Notes: generated by a model from the letters alone, not told the origin. A DNA stretch of 64,000 nt from Prochlorococcus sp. AG-409-B13 (GCA_003216035.1 QCJM01000003.1:62001-126000); one strand, 5' to 3'. Positions 1 through 10,187 are shown, counted from the stretch's first letter. A program made the numbers and translations.

Positions 1-137
1 CAGGCAGGCTTTGAGTATGGGATTCTAAATTTGTCATGGAAGGAAACTGGCATTTGAGTAGCTCTAGGTTGGGACGGGCTTGGCTTGACCAGATCTATCC
101 AAGTCCTTCCATCAATTTTGTTGAAAGGATCACCTCA

Positions 138-1079
138 TTGGGGATTCGCTCCTTTTCCCTAACAATTTTGTTGATTGTTTCTTGTTGCCAATTGGTGGCA
201 GCAAACGGTGCTTCAGATGACATTAGAAAGCTTTCTGAGCCTATTAGTGAGACTTCGTATAAACAAATTCTTCAGGATGGTGGAATTGATGAGTTATTGA
301 TGGCCTGTGAAGATGCCTCAAAGTTCTCTTTGGATTCTCGCTTAAGGGAACTTAGCTATCGGCTGACAACTCTTTTCCCTCAGCCTCTACCTGTTGAGGT
401 TGTGATTGCGAATGCCCAAGCTCTATTGGCTTGTAAGGCTCCAGATAGTGCTCAAAAAATACTGTCTAATTTTAGTTCGCCTTCAGGGTTGAATCGTAGG
501 GAATGGTTGATTGTCTCCTGGCAAGCCGCTAATGCCTCCATGGATCATCTCAACGCTGCATTGGCTTTGCGTGAATTGGTACAAGGCAAAGTCAAGGAAT
601 TGGATAAGGAACAACTTGTAGTGAGCCTCCTAGAAGATGGATCTTCTTTGACAAGATCGGCTCTCGATTTACTTGCGGATCATGAGATTTCACTAGGTCA
701 ATGGGAATCTGCAGCAAAGGTTTTAATGGCAGGTCGTAAAAGAGGGAGTGTTGGTGTGAGAAGGATGGCCTTGGCATCTCAACTCCTGGAACGTTTGAGT
801 GATGATCAACGTCAAAGTATGTTGGAGATAGCGTTGGAGAACGCTGCTAAAGATAAGGCTTGGTGGCTTGCTTCAGATATTTTGAAACTGCAATTAATTT
901 TGGATATAAAAGCAGGAGGCGAAGGTGTTGTATTGCGAAATCGTCTTGAGAAATTAGCTAAAGAGCTTGATGACAGCTATACCCTTTGGGAAATTATTTC
1001 TACTGATGTCTCTCGGAAAGAAGAAGCTGCGCGCTTGAAAAATCAATTATGGTCACCTAGAAACTATGAAAATGACTGA
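138..1079 (+). CDS. secreted protein of unknown function, probably helical-repeat
   Basis: I do not recognise a specific family. The ORF track starts at the ATG at 36, but that puts about 34 polar residues ahead of a clear signal-peptide core (SFSLTILLIVSCCQLVAANG). A TTG at 138 lies 8 bases after AAGGA and gives a normal short n-region, so I favour it; this is inference. The mature part (about 285 residues) is leucine/alanine-rich, helical and without obvious catalytic motifs, resembling TPR- or HEAT-like helical repeats, for example the stretches around LACKAPDSAQKIL and LLADHEISLGQWESAAKVL. It probably sits in the periplasm or thylakoid lumen. The gene lies just upstream of purC in the same direction with a short gap, with no functional link apparent. 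Confidence 0.7.
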   Translation: MGIRSFSLTILLIVSCCQLVAANGASDDIRKLSEPISETSYKQILQDGGIDELLMACEDASKFSLDSRLRELSYRLTTLFPQPLPVEVVIANAQALLACKAPDSAQKILSNFSSPSGLNRREWLIVSWQAANASMDHLNAALALRELVQGKVKELDKEQLVVSLLEDGSSLTRSALDLLADHEISLGQWESAAKVLMAGRKRGSVGVRRMALASQLLERLSDDQRQSMLEIALENAAKDKAWWLASDILKLQLILDIKAGGEGVVLRNRLEKLAKELDDSYTLWEIISTDVSRKEEAARLKNQLWSPRNYEND

Positions 1080-1145
1080 AGCTTATGGGCTAGCACAAAT
1101 ACCTGGCTGACTTGACTTGTTCAACTTTTTTTTTTGAATATTAAA

Positions 1146-1898
1146 ATGAACCCAGATCATGGACCACTCATCTACGAAGGTAAGGCTAAAAGAATCTTTG
1201 GCTCTCAGAAACTTGAACAGGTTTTTATTGAGTTTAAGAATGATGCAACAGCATTTAATGCTTTAAAGCATTCAGAGTTAGAAGGCAAAGGTCGTTTGAA
1301 TTGTCAGATATCCTCATGCTTGTTTGAGTTGCTTGAGTCAGAGGGTGTGCGAACTCATTATCTAGGCATTGCTAACGATACTTGGATGGTAGCTAAACGT
1401 GTGCAGGTTATTCCTCTAGAAGTTGTCCTGCGGAATGTGGCTACAGGCTCACTATGTAGGGAGACACCTATTCAGCCTGGGACTGAACTTGAGCCTGCTT
1501 TGCTTGATTTTTATTATAAAGATGATGGCTTAGGGGATCCCTTGCTTACGGAAGCCAGACTAAAAATCTTAGGCCTAGTTACACCTGATCAACTTTTACA
1601 AATTGAACAGCTTGCACGTCGAGTTAATGAACTATTAACCAGTTTTTTTGAGAAAGTTGACCTATTGCTAGTGGACTTCAAGTTAGAAATAGGAGTAAAT
1701 GATGCTGGCGAACTTCTTTTGGCAGATGAAATTAGTCCTGACACTTGTCGAATTTGGGATAAGCGCAGCATTGACTCAAATAAACGAATTCTTGATAAGG
1801 ATCGCTTCCGTAAAGATCTTGGTGGCGTGGTCGAGGCTTACGAAGAAATTCTTAAGCGAGTTCAAGGGGCTACTTCTAATCCTCGCTTTTACAAGTAA
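1146..1898 (+). CDS. purC: phosphoribosylaminoimidazole-succinocarboxamide synthase
   Basis: SAICAR synthetase joins CAIR and aspartate with ATP in de novo purine synthesis, in the cytosol. Family motifs are clear: YEGKAKRI at the N-terminus, [15 protein letters not shown] in the middle, [10 protein letters not shown], and [14 protein letters not shown] near the catalytic and nucleotide site. Length (250-254 aa) is typical for bacterial PurC. The ORF track starts at a TTG at 1134; the ATG at 1146 begins only four codons later and lines up well with the family start, so I chose it. Neither has a convincing ribosome binding site after the T-run at 1122-1132. The omp85 gene follows in the same direction. 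Confidence 0.96.
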   Translation: MNPDHGPLIYEGKAKRIFGSQKLEQVFIEFKNDATAFNALKHSELEGKGRLNCQISSCLFELLESEGVRTHYLGIANDTWMVAKRVQVIPLEVVLRNVATGSLCRETPIQPGTELEPALLDFYYKDDGLGDPLLTEARLKILGLVTPDQLLQIEQLARRVNELLTSFFEKVDLLLVDFKLEIGVNDAGELLLADEISPDTCRIWDKRSIDSNKRILDKDRFRKDLGGVVEAYEEILKRVQGATSNPRFYK

Positions 1899-1944
1899 GG
1901 TCAGCCCACTCACCGGGCTCTAAGTACAGGCTTTCTCTCTATCT

Positions 1945-4206
1945 ATGTCGAGATTTTCTAAAAGCGTTCCCTCGGATCTATTCCGGTTAGGAACATTCGG
2001 GCTGGTGGTGACTCTTACTCTTCTTGCTGGCGTTGCCCAATCAAAAGCGGCGAACCAAAGTATTGGTTCGATTGGCACATTGAAAAAGCGTTTTGATGAT
2101 AAGAAACTGAATAGTGACGCCTGGGATCACACGTTGCTTAGTGAGTCGGAGAAATTTTACGCAGATGCGACTAGTGATAATGGCCAGGGAAGAGAAACTG
2201 ATGAATCAAGAGTTTTAATTGCTGAAGTGGTCATTGAAGGAATTGATGACCATCCGGAAAAAGATCGTTTGGAATTTGCTGCGTATGACGCAATGAGAGT
2301 GCGCCCTGGGAGCAGCGTTACAAGGGATCAGTTGAAGCTTGACTTGGATGCGATTTACTCAACTGGTTGGTTCTCGGGGGTTCGGATTGAACCTATCCAA
2401 GGCCCATTGGGTGTACAGATTTTGGTAGAAGTGGAGCCTAATCCTTTGCTTACAAAAATTGAGATTAGCCCTAATGATACGAAGTTGCCATTGAAAGTTA
2501 TTGATCAACTTTTTGCTTCTGACTATGGAAAGACTTTGAACTTAAATACGCTTCAATTACGCATCAAATCCCTTAAGAGTTGGTATGTTAGTCAAGGTTA
2601 TTCTTTGGCTAGAATTTCAGGCCCTGATCGGGTAGATCCTAATGGAACAGTAAAGTTAAATGTAGTTGAAGGGATTGTCGCTGGACTGGAAGTTCAGTTC
2701 CTTAATAATGAAGGTGAGTCTAATGATAAAGATGGAAAAATTGTTAATGGAAAGACAAGGCCTTGGGTTATTAAAAGAGAGATTTCAATCAAGCCTGGTC
2801 AGGTCTTTAATAGAAATAAGTTGGAAATTGATATAAAACGCCTCTACGCAACGTCTCTTTTTAGTGATATTAAAGTGACTTTAAAACCTGTCCCTGGTGA
2901 GCCTGGAACAGTAAGGATTATCCTTGGCATCACTGAGCAATCTACTGGCTCATTATCAGGTGGAATTGGTTATAGCCAAAGTCAAGGTGTTTTTGGGCAG
3001 GTTGGTATTCAAGATACGAACTTGTTGGGTAGAGCTTGGAACACAACTTTGAACCTGACTTATGGACAGTATGGGGGGCTTGCAAATTTAACTTTTGCAG
3101 ATCCATGGATTAAAGGAGACCCTCACCGTACCTCTTTTAGGTCTTCGATATTCGTAAGCAGGGAGGTCCCTCAAGTTTTTCGTAGTAAGTCAAGGGGAAC
3201 TATTCGAAGTGTATCTGATTCTCTTGATGTAAATTCAAACCTTGCTTATGATATTAATTCTGAGCTTCACGGGAAAGGGAAATTTAATTCAGTTAATGAG
3301 GCAAAGTCCTCTAATGCTTCTGTTAGTTGGTTTGATTATGAGGGAGATTCAGTTGCTCTTCAAAGAACAGGAGCAAGCTTTGTTTTTTCAAGACCTTTGA
3401 ATGGAGGTGACCCTTATAAAAAAGTCCCTTGGAGTGTTTTGCTGGGGATGAGCTATCAAAATATTGAGCCTATTGACTATGCAGGAAGTAGTCGTCCCTA
3501 TGGTGTATCAACTCAAGATTTTGAGGAAGGAGCTGCTCCAGGAAATGATGTTATTTGCATTGCGTTTAATTGTGCAACTGAAAACCAGCTTTTTGGGATA
3601 AGAACAGGTGCCACATACAACAATCTGAATGATGCGAGAAACCCAACTTCTGGAAACTTTTTTAGTTTAGGAACTGAACAATTTCTGTCTATTGGTGAGA
3701 ACTCACCAACGTTTAATCGTGCCAGGGTTAGTTATTCTCAATTTGTTCCTGTTAATTGGTTAAAACTTGCTAAGGGTTGTCGCCCTGGTCCTGGGGAGAA
3801 GTTGAATTGTCCTCAAGCTATTGGTTTTCAGCTGAAAGCTGGTACTGTCATCGGACAATTGCCACCTTATGAGGCCTTCTGTCTGGGTGGTTCTAACTCA
3901 ATTAGAGGTTGGAATTCTTGCGACTTAGCTGTTGGTAGGAGTTTTGGAGAGGCTTCTGTCGAATATAGGTTCCCAATTTGGAACATCGTTGCTGGTTCTG
4001 TTTTTGTTGATGCTGGTAGCGATTTGGGATCGCAAGCCAATGTCCCAGGGAAGCCAGGGAAGATTCTTTCAAAGCCTGGTTCTGGATATTCTTTGGGAAG
4101 TGGTCTGATAATTACTACACCTGTAGGCCCTTTGCGCCTTGAGGCTGCCAGTCAAGGTTTTGATGGCGAATGGCGATTCAATCTTGGTGTTGGTTGGAAG
4201 TTCTAG
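1945..4206 (+). CDS. BamA/Omp85 outer-membrane assembly protein
   Basis: Omp85-family outer-membrane protein, the BamA/Toc75 relative that inserts beta-barrel proteins into the cyanobacterial outer membrane. An N-terminal hydrophobic signal segment (LVVTLTLLAGVAQSKA) precedes a low-complexity linker, then POTRA-type domains at roughly residues 90-340 (EVVIEGIDDH, then SPNDTKLPLKVI, then KREISIKPGQVFNRNKL) and a C-terminal 16-stranded barrel region from about 345. The barrel holds the conserved Omp85 stretch GGSNSIRGWNS and ends in an aromatic residue (GWKF), as expected of the BAM signal. 753 aa is usual for cyanobacteria. It is followed with one-base overlap by lpxC, so surface-protein assembly and lipid A synthesis are co-transcribed. 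Confidence 0.95.
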   Translation: MSRFSKSVPSDLFRLGTFGLVVTLTLLAGVAQSKAANQSIGSIGTLKKRFDDKKLNSDAWDHTLLSESEKFYADATSDNGQGRETDESRVLIAEVVIEGIDDHPEKDRLEFAAYDAMRVRPGSSVTRDQLKLDLDAIYSTGWFSGVRIEPIQGPLGVQILVEVEPNPLLTKIEISPNDTKLPLKVIDQLFASDYGKTLNLNTLQLRIKSLKSWYVSQGYSLARISGPDRVDPNGTVKLNVVEGIVAGLEVQFLNNEGESNDKDGKIVNGKTRPWVIKREISIKPGQVFNRNKLEIDIKRLYATSLFSDIKVTLKPVPGEPGTVRIILGITEQSTGSLSGGIGYSQSQGVFGQVGIQDTNLLGRAWNTTLNLTYGQYGGLANLTFADPWIKGDPHRTSFRSSIFVSREVPQVFRSKSRGTIRSVSDSLDVNSNLAYDINSELHGKGKFNSVNEAKSSNASVSWFDYEGDSVALQRTGASFVFSRPLNGGDPYKKVPWSVLLGMSYQNIEPIDYAGSSRPYGVSTQDFEEGAAPGNDVICIAFNCATENQLFGIRTGATYNNLNDARNPTSGNFFSLGTEQFLSIGENSPTFNRARVSYSQFVPVNWLKLAKGCRPGPGEKLNCPQAIGFQLKAGTVIGQLPPYEAFCLGGSNSIRGWNSCDLAVGRSFGEASVEYRFPIWNIVAGSVFVDAGSDLGSQANVPGKPGKILSKPGSGYSLGSGLIITTPVGPLRLEAASQGFDGEWRFNLGVGWKF

Positions 4207-5057
4207 TGCATCCTTTTCCTAAGAACTACGAAAATGCTTGGACTCTTGCCGGGCCAGTTTTACGTTCTGGAGTTGGTCTGCATAGTGGTTTAGAGGCAGA
4301 GGTTCGTTTGTTGCCTCATGATCATGCTGGCTTTTATGTCTCGAGACGTCATAGAGAAGAGGACCCAATTCTTCTAAGGCCTACACATGTTCGCGATAGT
4401 CAACTTTGCACTACTTTGGAATTAGGGAATTACAGCCTTGCCACTGTTGAGCATCTTCTTGCAGCTTTGGCTGGGTGTGGGTTAACTCATGTTCATATTG
4501 AAGTCTCTGGAAGTGAGATACCTTTGTTAGATGGTTCGGCTTTGGGCTGGGTAGAAGCAATAGAAGAAGTTGGCATAACTCAGGCTGGTATAACCAACCA
4601 AACCTCTCTAGTTCTTCAGGGGCCATTATTTTTTTCTCGTGGCAACAGCGTTATTGTTGCCACACCTGCTGAAAGTTTTTCGTTGTTGGGAATGATTGAT
4701 TTTCCTCAGGAAGCTATCGGAAGGCAGGTATTAGCCCTGGAACTAACACCAGAAAAATTTGTCACAGAAATTGCACCTGCAAGAACATTTGGCTTTCTTG
4801 ACCAGTTAGAACAGCTCCAGAAGTCAGGTCTAATCAAGGGTGGAACCTTAGAAAATGCTTTGGTTTGTGATGGGGCTCAATGGGTTAATCCGCCATTGCG
4901 ATTTCCCGATGAACCAGTTCGCCATAAGCTCTTAGATCTGATCGGTGACTTGGCTCTAGTGGGTTTCCCTCGAGCACAGGTGCTGGTTTATAAGGGCTCT
5001 CATGGTCTTCATGCTGACCTGGCAAATGGTCTTTTTAAAAATTGCTCTTCACATTAA
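4206..5057 (+). CDS. lpxC: UDP-3-O-acyl-N-acetylglucosamine deacetylase
   Basis: LpxC is the zinc amidase that commits UDP-3-O-acyl-GlcNAc to lipid A synthesis. Visible zinc and catalytic residues include the His in TVEHLLAALAG, the HKLLDLIGDL motif (His and Asp ligands) and the His of SHGLHADLANG. The ORF track extends to an ATG at 4170 inside omp85, but those 12 codons are an out-of-frame read of the omp85 end. The GTG at 4206 overlaps the omp85 stop (TAGTG), giving a 283-residue protein that begins just before the conserved domain. Translational coupling to omp85 is likely. fabZ follows after 6 bases. Confidence 0.95.
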   Translation: MHPFPKNYENAWTLAGPVLRSGVGLHSGLEAEVRLLPHDHAGFYVSRRHREEDPILLRPTHVRDSQLCTTLELGNYSLATVEHLLAALAGCGLTHVHIEVSGSEIPLLDGSALGWVEAIEEVGITQAGITNQTSLVLQGPLFFSRGNSVIVATPAESFSLLGMIDFPQEAIGRQVLALELTPEKFVTEIAPARTFGFLDQLEQLQKSGLIKGGTLENALVCDGAQWVNPPLRFPDEPVRHKLLDLIGDLALVGFPRAQVLVYKGSHGLHADLANGLFKNCSSH

Positions 5058-5063
5058 GTTCTC

Positions 5064-5519
5064 TTGACCGATTCATCTTCTAATTCTGTTGAGCTCACAA
5101 GTGAGCAGATAATGGGGCTTTTGCCTCACCGGTATCCATTTGCTTTGGTGGATCGAGTCGTGGCTCATGAACCTGGCCAAAGAGCTGTGGCGATTAAAAA
5201 TGTCACACTTAATGAGCCTCAGTTTCAGGGGCATTTCCCAGACCGTCCTTTGATGCCTGGGGTTTTGATAGTTGAAGCTATGGCTCAGGTTGGAGGCTTA
5301 ATTGTTGCCCAGATGCCTGATCTTCCTAAAGGACTTTTTGTGTTCGCTGGGATCGATGCTGTTCGTTTCCGCCGTCCTGTAGTCCCAGGTGATCAACTCA
5401 TCATTACTTGTGAGTTGGTTAGCTTAAAGAGAAAGCGGTTTGGGAAGGTTCGTGGAGAAGTAAAGGTTGATGGAAATTTGGTTTGTTCAGGTGACCTGAT
5501 GTTTTCTTTGGTGAACTGA
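5064..5519 (+). CDS. fabZ: 3-hydroxyacyl-ACP dehydratase FabZ
   Basis: Hot-dog fold dehydratase of type II fatty acid synthesis that converts 3-hydroxyacyl-ACP to trans-2-enoyl-ACP. The catalytic His lies in [12 protein letters not shown] and the catalytic Glu in [14 protein letters not shown]; the [11 protein letters not shown] signature is intact. The start is TTG, six bases after the lpxC stop; the next in-frame ATG (5112) would remove residues just before the active-site helix, so TTG is preferred. FabZ draws on the same 3-hydroxyacyl-ACP pool that LpxA uses, which explains its place in the lpx operon. Stop and lpxA start overlap (TGATG). Confidence 0.96.
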   Translation: MTDSSSNSVELTSEQIMGLLPHRYPFALVDRVVAHEPGQRAVAIKNVTLNEPQFQGHFPDRPLMPGVLIVEAMAQVGGLIVAQMPDLPKGLFVFAGIDAVRFRRPVVPGDQLIITCELVSLKRKRFGKVRGEVKVDGNLVCSGDLMFSLVN

Positions 5520-6376
5520 TGGCCATGAATCAGTTTCGTAACCCCACAGCGATTACTGCAGACAGATCAGTGCAGATCCACTCTTCAGCTGTAGTTGATC
5601 CAAGCGCAGAAATCGATTATGGGGTAGTTGTTGGACCAGGAGCTGTGGTGGGCCCTGAGGTAAAAATCGGATCTGAGTCATGGATTGGACCGCATGTAGT
5701 ACTTGATGGGCGTTTGACTATTGGCGCAAAAAATAGGATTTTCCCTGGGGCTTGCCTAGGGCTTGAGCCTCAGGACCTTAAGTATCGAGGTGCTCCTACT
5801 GAGGTAGTCATTGGAGATGGAAACACTATTAGAGAATGCGTGACTATTAATAGAGCTACAGGTGAGGGGGAGCAGACTCGCATTGGGGATCAAAATCTAT
5901 TGATGGCTTATTGCCATTTGGGACATAACTGTGAGCTTGGTAATGGAATAGTTATGTCAAATGGAATACAAGTTGCTGGTCATGTTTTGATTGAGGATCG
6001 TGCTGTTATCGGAGGATGCCTTGGGATTCATCAATTTGTTCACATAGGGCGCTTGGCAATGGTTGGAGGTATGACAAGAGTGGATAGAGATGTTCCTCCT
6101 TATTCCCTTGTTGAAGGACATCCAGGCAGATTGAGAGGACTCAATAGAGTGGGTTTGAAGCGAAGTGGTATGGATAAACACGCAGGATGTGAGTTGCAAG
6201 AATTACAGGAGATTTGGATGCTTTTGTTTAGATCTGACCATGTAATAGCTAAAGGGCTAGAGCTAGCAAATCAAAGACAATTGATGCCTGCTGCAAAGCA
6301 TCTTTGTGCTTTTATGGAGGCTTCTATTAGGAAGGGACGTCGAGGTCCTATGCCTGCAATTGCTTCGATTAACTAA
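5519..6376 (+). CDS. lpxA: UDP-N-acetylglucosamine O-acyltransferase
   Basis: First enzyme of lipid A synthesis, moving the 3-hydroxyacyl chain from ACP to UDP-GlcNAc. The left-handed beta-helix hexapeptide repeats are evident ([16 protein letters not shown] and following), the catalytic His region is [13 protein letters not shown], and the family stretch [16 protein letters not shown] is present, followed by a helical C-terminal domain. 285 aa; slightly longer than the E. coli enzyme, with about 10 extra N-terminal residues. ATG overlaps the fabZ stop and the gene's TAA overlaps the lpxB ATG (TAATG), so translation is coupled through the operon. Confidence 0.96.
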   Translation: MAMNQFRNPTAITADRSVQIHSSAVVDPSAEIDYGVVVGPGAVVGPEVKIGSESWIGPHVVLDGRLTIGAKNRIFPGACLGLEPQDLKYRGAPTEVVIGDGNTIRECVTINRATGEGEQTRIGDQNLLMAYCHLGHNCELGNGIVMSNGIQVAGHVLIEDRAVIGGCLGIHQFVHIGRLAMVGGMTRVDRDVPPYSLVEGHPGRLRGLNRVGLKRSGMDKHAGCELQELQEIWMLLFRSDHVIAKGLELANQRQLMPAAKHLCAFMEASIRKGRRGPMPAIASIN

Positions 6377-7554
6377 TGTTGCGGTTGCTTATTAGCACCG
6401 GTGAAGTGTCTGGTGATTTACAAGGAAGTCTTTTAGTAGCAGCCTTATATCGTGAGGCTAAAAGACGTTCGCTTCCTCTTGAGATGATTGCATTGGGGGG
6501 AGCAAGAATGAAGGCTGCAGGGGTGGATTTAATTGCTGATACTGCCTCTATGGGAGCGATAGGACTATGGGAAGCTATCCCTTTTGTTTTGCCTACTTTT
6601 CGAGTTCAATCAAAGTTGGATGAATACTTAGAGACACACTCTCTCGATGGTGTTGTCCTAATCGATTACATGGGGCCAAACATTCGTCTTGGGAATAAAG
6701 TGAGACGTCTGACACCTAATATCCCTATTATTTATTACATTGCGCCTCAGGAGTGGGCGTGGCGTTTAGGCGATGGAGGGACTACAGACCTGATTAGGTT
6801 TACAGATAAAATATTGGCAATCTTTAAAGCTGAAGCTGAGTTTTATTGCAAGCGTGGCGGGAGCGTTACTTGGGTAGGGCATCCAATGTTGGATATGTTA
6901 AAAGAGTTGCCCTCTCGAGAAGAAGCTTTGAGCCTTCTAGGCTTGTCAGCTGATGAAAAAATTTTGTTGTTATTGCCTGCTTCTAGACCCCAGGAAATCC
7001 GGTATTTGATGCCAAATTTTGTGAAGGCTGCAGCGCTAATCCAAAAGAGAGACCCTTCAGTTTATGTCATTGTTCCTGCAGGGCTTCAGGGTTTTGAAAT
7101 CCAAATTGAGAAGGCTATGGATGAGGCTGGAGTCATTGGTAGGGTAATCCCAGCAACTGAAGTCGATTCTTTAAAGCCTATTCTTTTTGCAGTGGCAAAC
7201 TTAGCTTTGGGAAAATCAGGAACTGTAAATATGGAATTAGCACTAAATAGCATCCCACAAATTGTGGGGTATCGAGTAAGTCGTGTAACAGCCTTTTTGG
7301 CGAGAAAAATCCTACGCTTTAATGTTGAACATATATCACCTGTTAATTTGTTATTACATGAGCGTTTGATCCCTGAACTTGTACAAGAAGAGCTCACACC
7401 TGAAGCCTTATTTGAATTTGCAGTTCCTTTACTAGAAGATGTAAATGCTCGAGCTAATATGATTAGTGGGTATAAGAAGTTGCGCAATGCGCTTGGGGCT
7501 CCTGGCGTGACAGAAAGGGCGGCCAACGAGATCCTTGATTTGGTGACCAAATGA
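6376..7554 (+). CDS. lpxB: lipid-A-disaccharide synthase
   Basis: GT19-family glycosyltransferase that joins UDP-2,3-diacylglucosamine and lipid X into the lipid A disaccharide at the inner membrane. The N-terminal [13 protein letters not shown] motif, the [11 protein letters not shown] motif and the [12 protein letters not shown] stretch are family hallmarks. 392 aa is the normal length. Start ATG overlaps the lpxA stop; the end overlaps msrA in an ATGA. No kdo-transfer gene is visible in this operon; picocyanobacterial LPS has been described as lacking Kdo, so that would not be surprising. Confidence 0.95.
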   Translation: MLRLLISTGEVSGDLQGSLLVAALYREAKRRSLPLEMIALGGARMKAAGVDLIADTASMGAIGLWEAIPFVLPTFRVQSKLDEYLETHSLDGVVLIDYMGPNIRLGNKVRRLTPNIPIIYYIAPQEWAWRLGDGGTTDLIRFTDKILAIFKAEAEFYCKRGGSVTWVGHPMLDMLKELPSREEALSLLGLSADEKILLLLPASRPQEIRYLMPNFVKAAALIQKRDPSVYVIVPAGLQGFEIQIEKAMDEAGVIGRVIPATEVDSLKPILFAVANLALGKSGTVNMELALNSIPQIVGYRVSRVTAFLARKILRFNVEHISPVNLLLHERLIPELVQEELTPEALFEFAVPLLEDVNARANMISGYKKLRNALGAPGVTERAANEILDLVTK

Positions 7555-8210
7555 AGTCTATCTTGAGAGTATGGGGAGCAGTATTCACCACTTTTTTCTT
7601 GGCTATTATTTTATTCGGATCCCCTGCTGGGGTAATGGCAACAGATAAAGATGCTGTTTTCGCAGGTGGTTGCTTTTGGTGTTTGGAGCATGACTTAGAA
7701 ATCCTTCCTGGCGTCCATTCTGTAGAGAGTGGTTATTCAGGTGGTGACCTAAAAGATCCAACTTATGAAAGACACAAAGGTCATAAAGAAGCTGTTATTG
7801 TTCACTTTGATCCAGACCAAATTAGCTATGCCAAGCTATTAAGAAATTACTGGCGGAATGTTGATCCTTTTGATAGTCAAGGACAGTTTTGCGATCGAGG
7901 GGATTCCTATCGACCTGTGATATTTGTTAGTGGGGAGGAGCAGGCAAAAGAAGCTTTTGTCAGTGCAAAGATGGCTGCATATGAGCTGGATCAACCATTA
8001 GAGAATATTAAAGTTCAAATCGAGAAATTTGATAAATTTTGGCCTGCTGAGGATTATCACCAAGATTTTGCTTCGAGGAACAACCTTAAATACAAGTTCT
8101 ATAGATACAGCTGTGGCCGAGATCTCCGACTTGACGAGGTTTGGGGCCTTAATGCTCGAGGCGGCGATGAATGGGGAGAGTTTGCAACGCCAAATATAAT
8201 AAAAAAATAA
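7551..8210 (+). CDS. msrA: peptide-methionine (S)-S-oxide reductase, exported form
   Basis: MsrA reduces methionine-S-sulfoxide in oxidised proteins. The catalytic motif [17 protein letters not shown] is intact. Unusually for a cytosolic repair enzyme, a hydrophobic N-terminal segment ([19 protein letters not shown]) precedes the domain and looks like a cleavable signal peptide, so the enzyme probably works in the periplasm or thylakoid lumen. The gene overlaps lpxB by four bases (ATGA), consistent with envelope quality control within the same transcript. 219 aa in total with a complete C-terminal region (YHQDFASRN and following). Confidence 0.94.
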   Translation: MKSILRVWGAVFTTFFLAIILFGSPAGVMATDKDAVFAGGCFWCLEHDLEILPGVHSVESGYSGGDLKDPTYERHKGHKEAVIVHFDPDQISYAKLLRNYWRNVDPFDSQGQFCDRGDSYRPVIFVSGEEQAKEAFVSAKMAAYELDQPLENIKVQIEKFDKFWPAEDYHQDFASRNNLKYKFYRYSCGRDLRLDEVWGLNARGGDEWGEFATPNIIKK

Positions 8211-8257
8211 AATTCTCACCTGCCTTTTATGGTTTTGAGGCCTCTTTGGTGAAGATG

Positions 8258-8290
8258 TGGGTTTTCACCCATCCCTTCTCTCTGGGAGAG
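8258..8290 (+). other. two tandem hairpins between msrA and the small ORF
   Basis: Two adjacent perfect stem-loops are readable on the plus strand: TGGGT-TTTC-ACCCA at 8258-8271 and CTCTC-TGG-GAGAG at 8278-8290. No T-run follows, so they do not look like an intrinsic terminator. They sit 37 bases ahead of the ATG at 8328 and could be a leader structure of the small gene or the processed 3' end of the lpx-msrA transcript. Function is unknown. Confidence 0.4.
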
Positions 8291-8327
8291 TTAGTACCAT
8301 CCACTTGTGATTTACGGAAGGGGATGT

Positions 8328-8540
8328 ATGTATCTGCTGACTGTTAAGGATGGGCTGGTGACGCGTCATGTCGGGCCGTATTCAACCCCTAAGGATGCTT
8401 CGGACGATTTGGAAAGAGTATTATCTTCTTGTTCTGATAGGGCTCGCTGGCAAATTTATGCACTTGAGAGTCCTGTAGTACGTTCTCTGACTAATCGAAT
8501 TCATGAAAGAGAGAAAGCTTTTACTGCTGCCGCTTCATAA
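8328..8540 (+). CDS. small conserved-looking protein, function unknown
   Basis: A 70-residue soluble protein, MYLLTVKDGLVTRHVG onward, that I do not recognise as a named family. The ORF track begins at a GTG at 8307, but a strong purine-rich ribosome binding site (GGAAGGGG, 8316-8323) sits directly upstream of the in-frame ATG at 8328, which I take as the start. No membrane segment, no cysteine motif apart from one Cys. The sequence is mixed charge with a central helix-forming stretch (TPKDASDDLERVLSS). It is convergent with pepA and separated from msrA by paired hairpins. Confidence 0.65.
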   Translation: MYLLTVKDGLVTRHVGPYSTPKDASDDLERVLSSCSDRARWQIYALESPVVRSLTNRIHEREKAFTAAAS

Positions 8541-8679
8541 TCTATAAGTAAACAAAATATTGCTATAATTAATTGTACTGACAGGAGACTTTCGACTAAA
8601 GAGATTGTCTTGACTAATGATATTTTTAAAATTTAGTTATTTCACCTTAGTAAGCTTGCCTTGATTGATGTGATTCCTT

Positions 8680-10149
8680 TTATTGGTTGATTATCCAATT
8701 TACGAGGGTCCTAACTCCATACCCTGTGGCACCAGCTGGATCTATCCCGCGTTCTTTTTCGCTCCATACAGTGCCGGCTATATCTATGTGAGCCCATTGA
8801 ATTGAAGCATCCACAAATTCTTTTAGGAAAAGTGCTGCGGTAATTGATCCGCCTTGTCGAGGACCTGTATTTTTGATGTCTGCAAGCATAGATTTCAGCC
8901 CATCTTTGTATGAGTTCCGCATAGGCATGCGCCAAAGTCCTTCCCCTGCAGCATCTGCTGCCTTTTTTAGGTCATTCGCGAGTTGATCTGAATTGCTCCA
9001 AAGTCCAGCTATTTCGTCCCCAAGTGCGATTACGCATGCACCAGTAAGCGTGGCCAGATCTACTATTGCATCTGGCTTTAGCCCGCATGAATAAACCAGA
9101 GCATCTGCAAGGGTTAAGCGTCCCTCAGCGTCAGTATTATTGATTTCTATTGTCGTTCCGTTCGATGCTTTAACAATATCTCCTGGATGGACTGCCGATC
9201 CATTGACCATATTTTCGCAGGCAGCAACTATGAAGTGCACTTCTATATCATTTGGTCGAATTTCTGAGATTGCTTTTGCTGCGCCAAGTACAGCAGCACT
9301 CCCACCCATATCGAATTTCATCATGTCGATCTGGGCTGCTCCTACTTTTAAGTTGTATCCACCGGAATCAAAGGTTAGGCCTTTGCCAACAATGGCTAAT
9401 CTTCTTTTGACTTCTCCTTGAGGTACATAAGTTAGATGGATGAATTTAGGATCTAGATCTGAACCTTGAGATACTGCTAGATAAGCTCCCATCCCTATCT
9501 CTTGGCAATCTTCTCTCTCAAGCACCTTGGCTTTTAGATCGTTTTCCTTTGCGATAAGAAGAGCTATTTCAGCAAGGGCCTTTGGAGTTAGTTCGTTGGG
9601 AGGGGCACCTACTAATTGTCTGGCTAGCTCTACACCTTGACAAATCGGATCTATTTTTTGGAGAGAAGCCTCATTTAAATTTTCTAGGCCAATAAGGTCT
9701 AGTCGGTCTAGGTTTTCAAGCTTTTCTGGATTGTTTTTGAAGCGCAGATCTTTGAACAGGGAAAGTCGAGTTGCTTCTCCAACTGCAATAGCAGCTTCTT
9801 CAGTATTAAATAGGCCCCAAGGGAGGTGAATTCCCACAACCCCACTTCGTCCAGCAACTGCTCTGGCTCCTAGCGCAGCTGCTTTCCTAAGTCCGTTGAG
9901 ATTAAATTCTTGCTGGTTTCCTAGACCTACTAATACCAATTGGTCTGGATTGCCATTGAGAAGTTGAAAACTTACAACTTTTCCAGCTTTTGCAGTGAAA
10001 TTTTGTTGTTGAAGACACTTTGTTAAAGACCCTTCGAATAGGGGGTCTAGATCAATTAGCTGTTTTTCTAGGTTTTGTTCAAACAGGCCCACAATCAGCA
10101 TGGCCCCAGTCCAGCCCTGCAGGCCTGCAGGATTGATGGAGATTTGCAT
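8680..10149 (-). CDS. pepA: leucyl aminopeptidase (M17)
   Basis: Cytosolic zinc/manganese aminopeptidase that releases N-terminal residues from peptides during protein turnover. The C-terminal catalytic domain holds the metal-binding signature NTDAEGRLTLADAL and the active-site Lys region KGLTFDSGGYNLK. The N-terminal domain (about 1-180) is the variable macro-like part. 489 aa is typical. The gene is monocistronic by appearance, transcribed towards the small ORF, with its start 38 bases from the stop of the neighbouring GIY-YIG gene, which shares the strand and may be co-transcribed. Confidence 0.95.
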   Translation of the reverse strand: MQISINPAGLQGWTGAMLIVGLFEQNLEKQLIDLDPLFEGSLTKCLQQQNFTAKAGKVVSFQLLNGNPDQLVLVGLGNQQEFNLNGLRKAAALGARAVAGRSGVVGIHLPWGLFNTEEAAIAVGEATRLSLFKDLRFKNNPEKLENLDRLDLIGLENLNEASLQKIDPICQGVELARQLVGAPPNELTPKALAEIALLIAKENDLKAKVLEREDCQEIGMGAYLAVSQGSDLDPKFIHLTYVPQGEVKRRLAIVGKGLTFDSGGYNLKVGAAQIDMMKFDMGGSAAVLGAAKAISEIRPNDIEVHFIVAACENMVNGSAVHPGDIVKASNGTTIEINNTDAEGRLTLADALVYSCGLKPDAIVDLATLTGACVIALGDEIAGLWSNSDQLANDLKKAADAAGEGLWRMPMRNSYKDGLKSMLADIKNTGPRQGGSITAALFLKEFVDASIQWAHIDIAGTVWSEKERGIDPAGATGYGVRTLVNWIINQ

Positions 10150-10187
10150 GTGCTGTTAGAGGGTGTTATTAATTCTAGCCATGTTGC

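Noticed and set aside
7086-7550. 154-aa minus-strand ORF opposite lpxB
   Set aside because: Long, but Ser/Thr/Lys-rich with no motif, and fully antisense to the conserved lpxB C-terminal domain.
8541-8679. terminator between the small ORF and pepA
   Set aside because: The convergent spacer holds only weak pairing (GACA...TGTC with CTTT/AAAG inside) and no T-run next to a stem.
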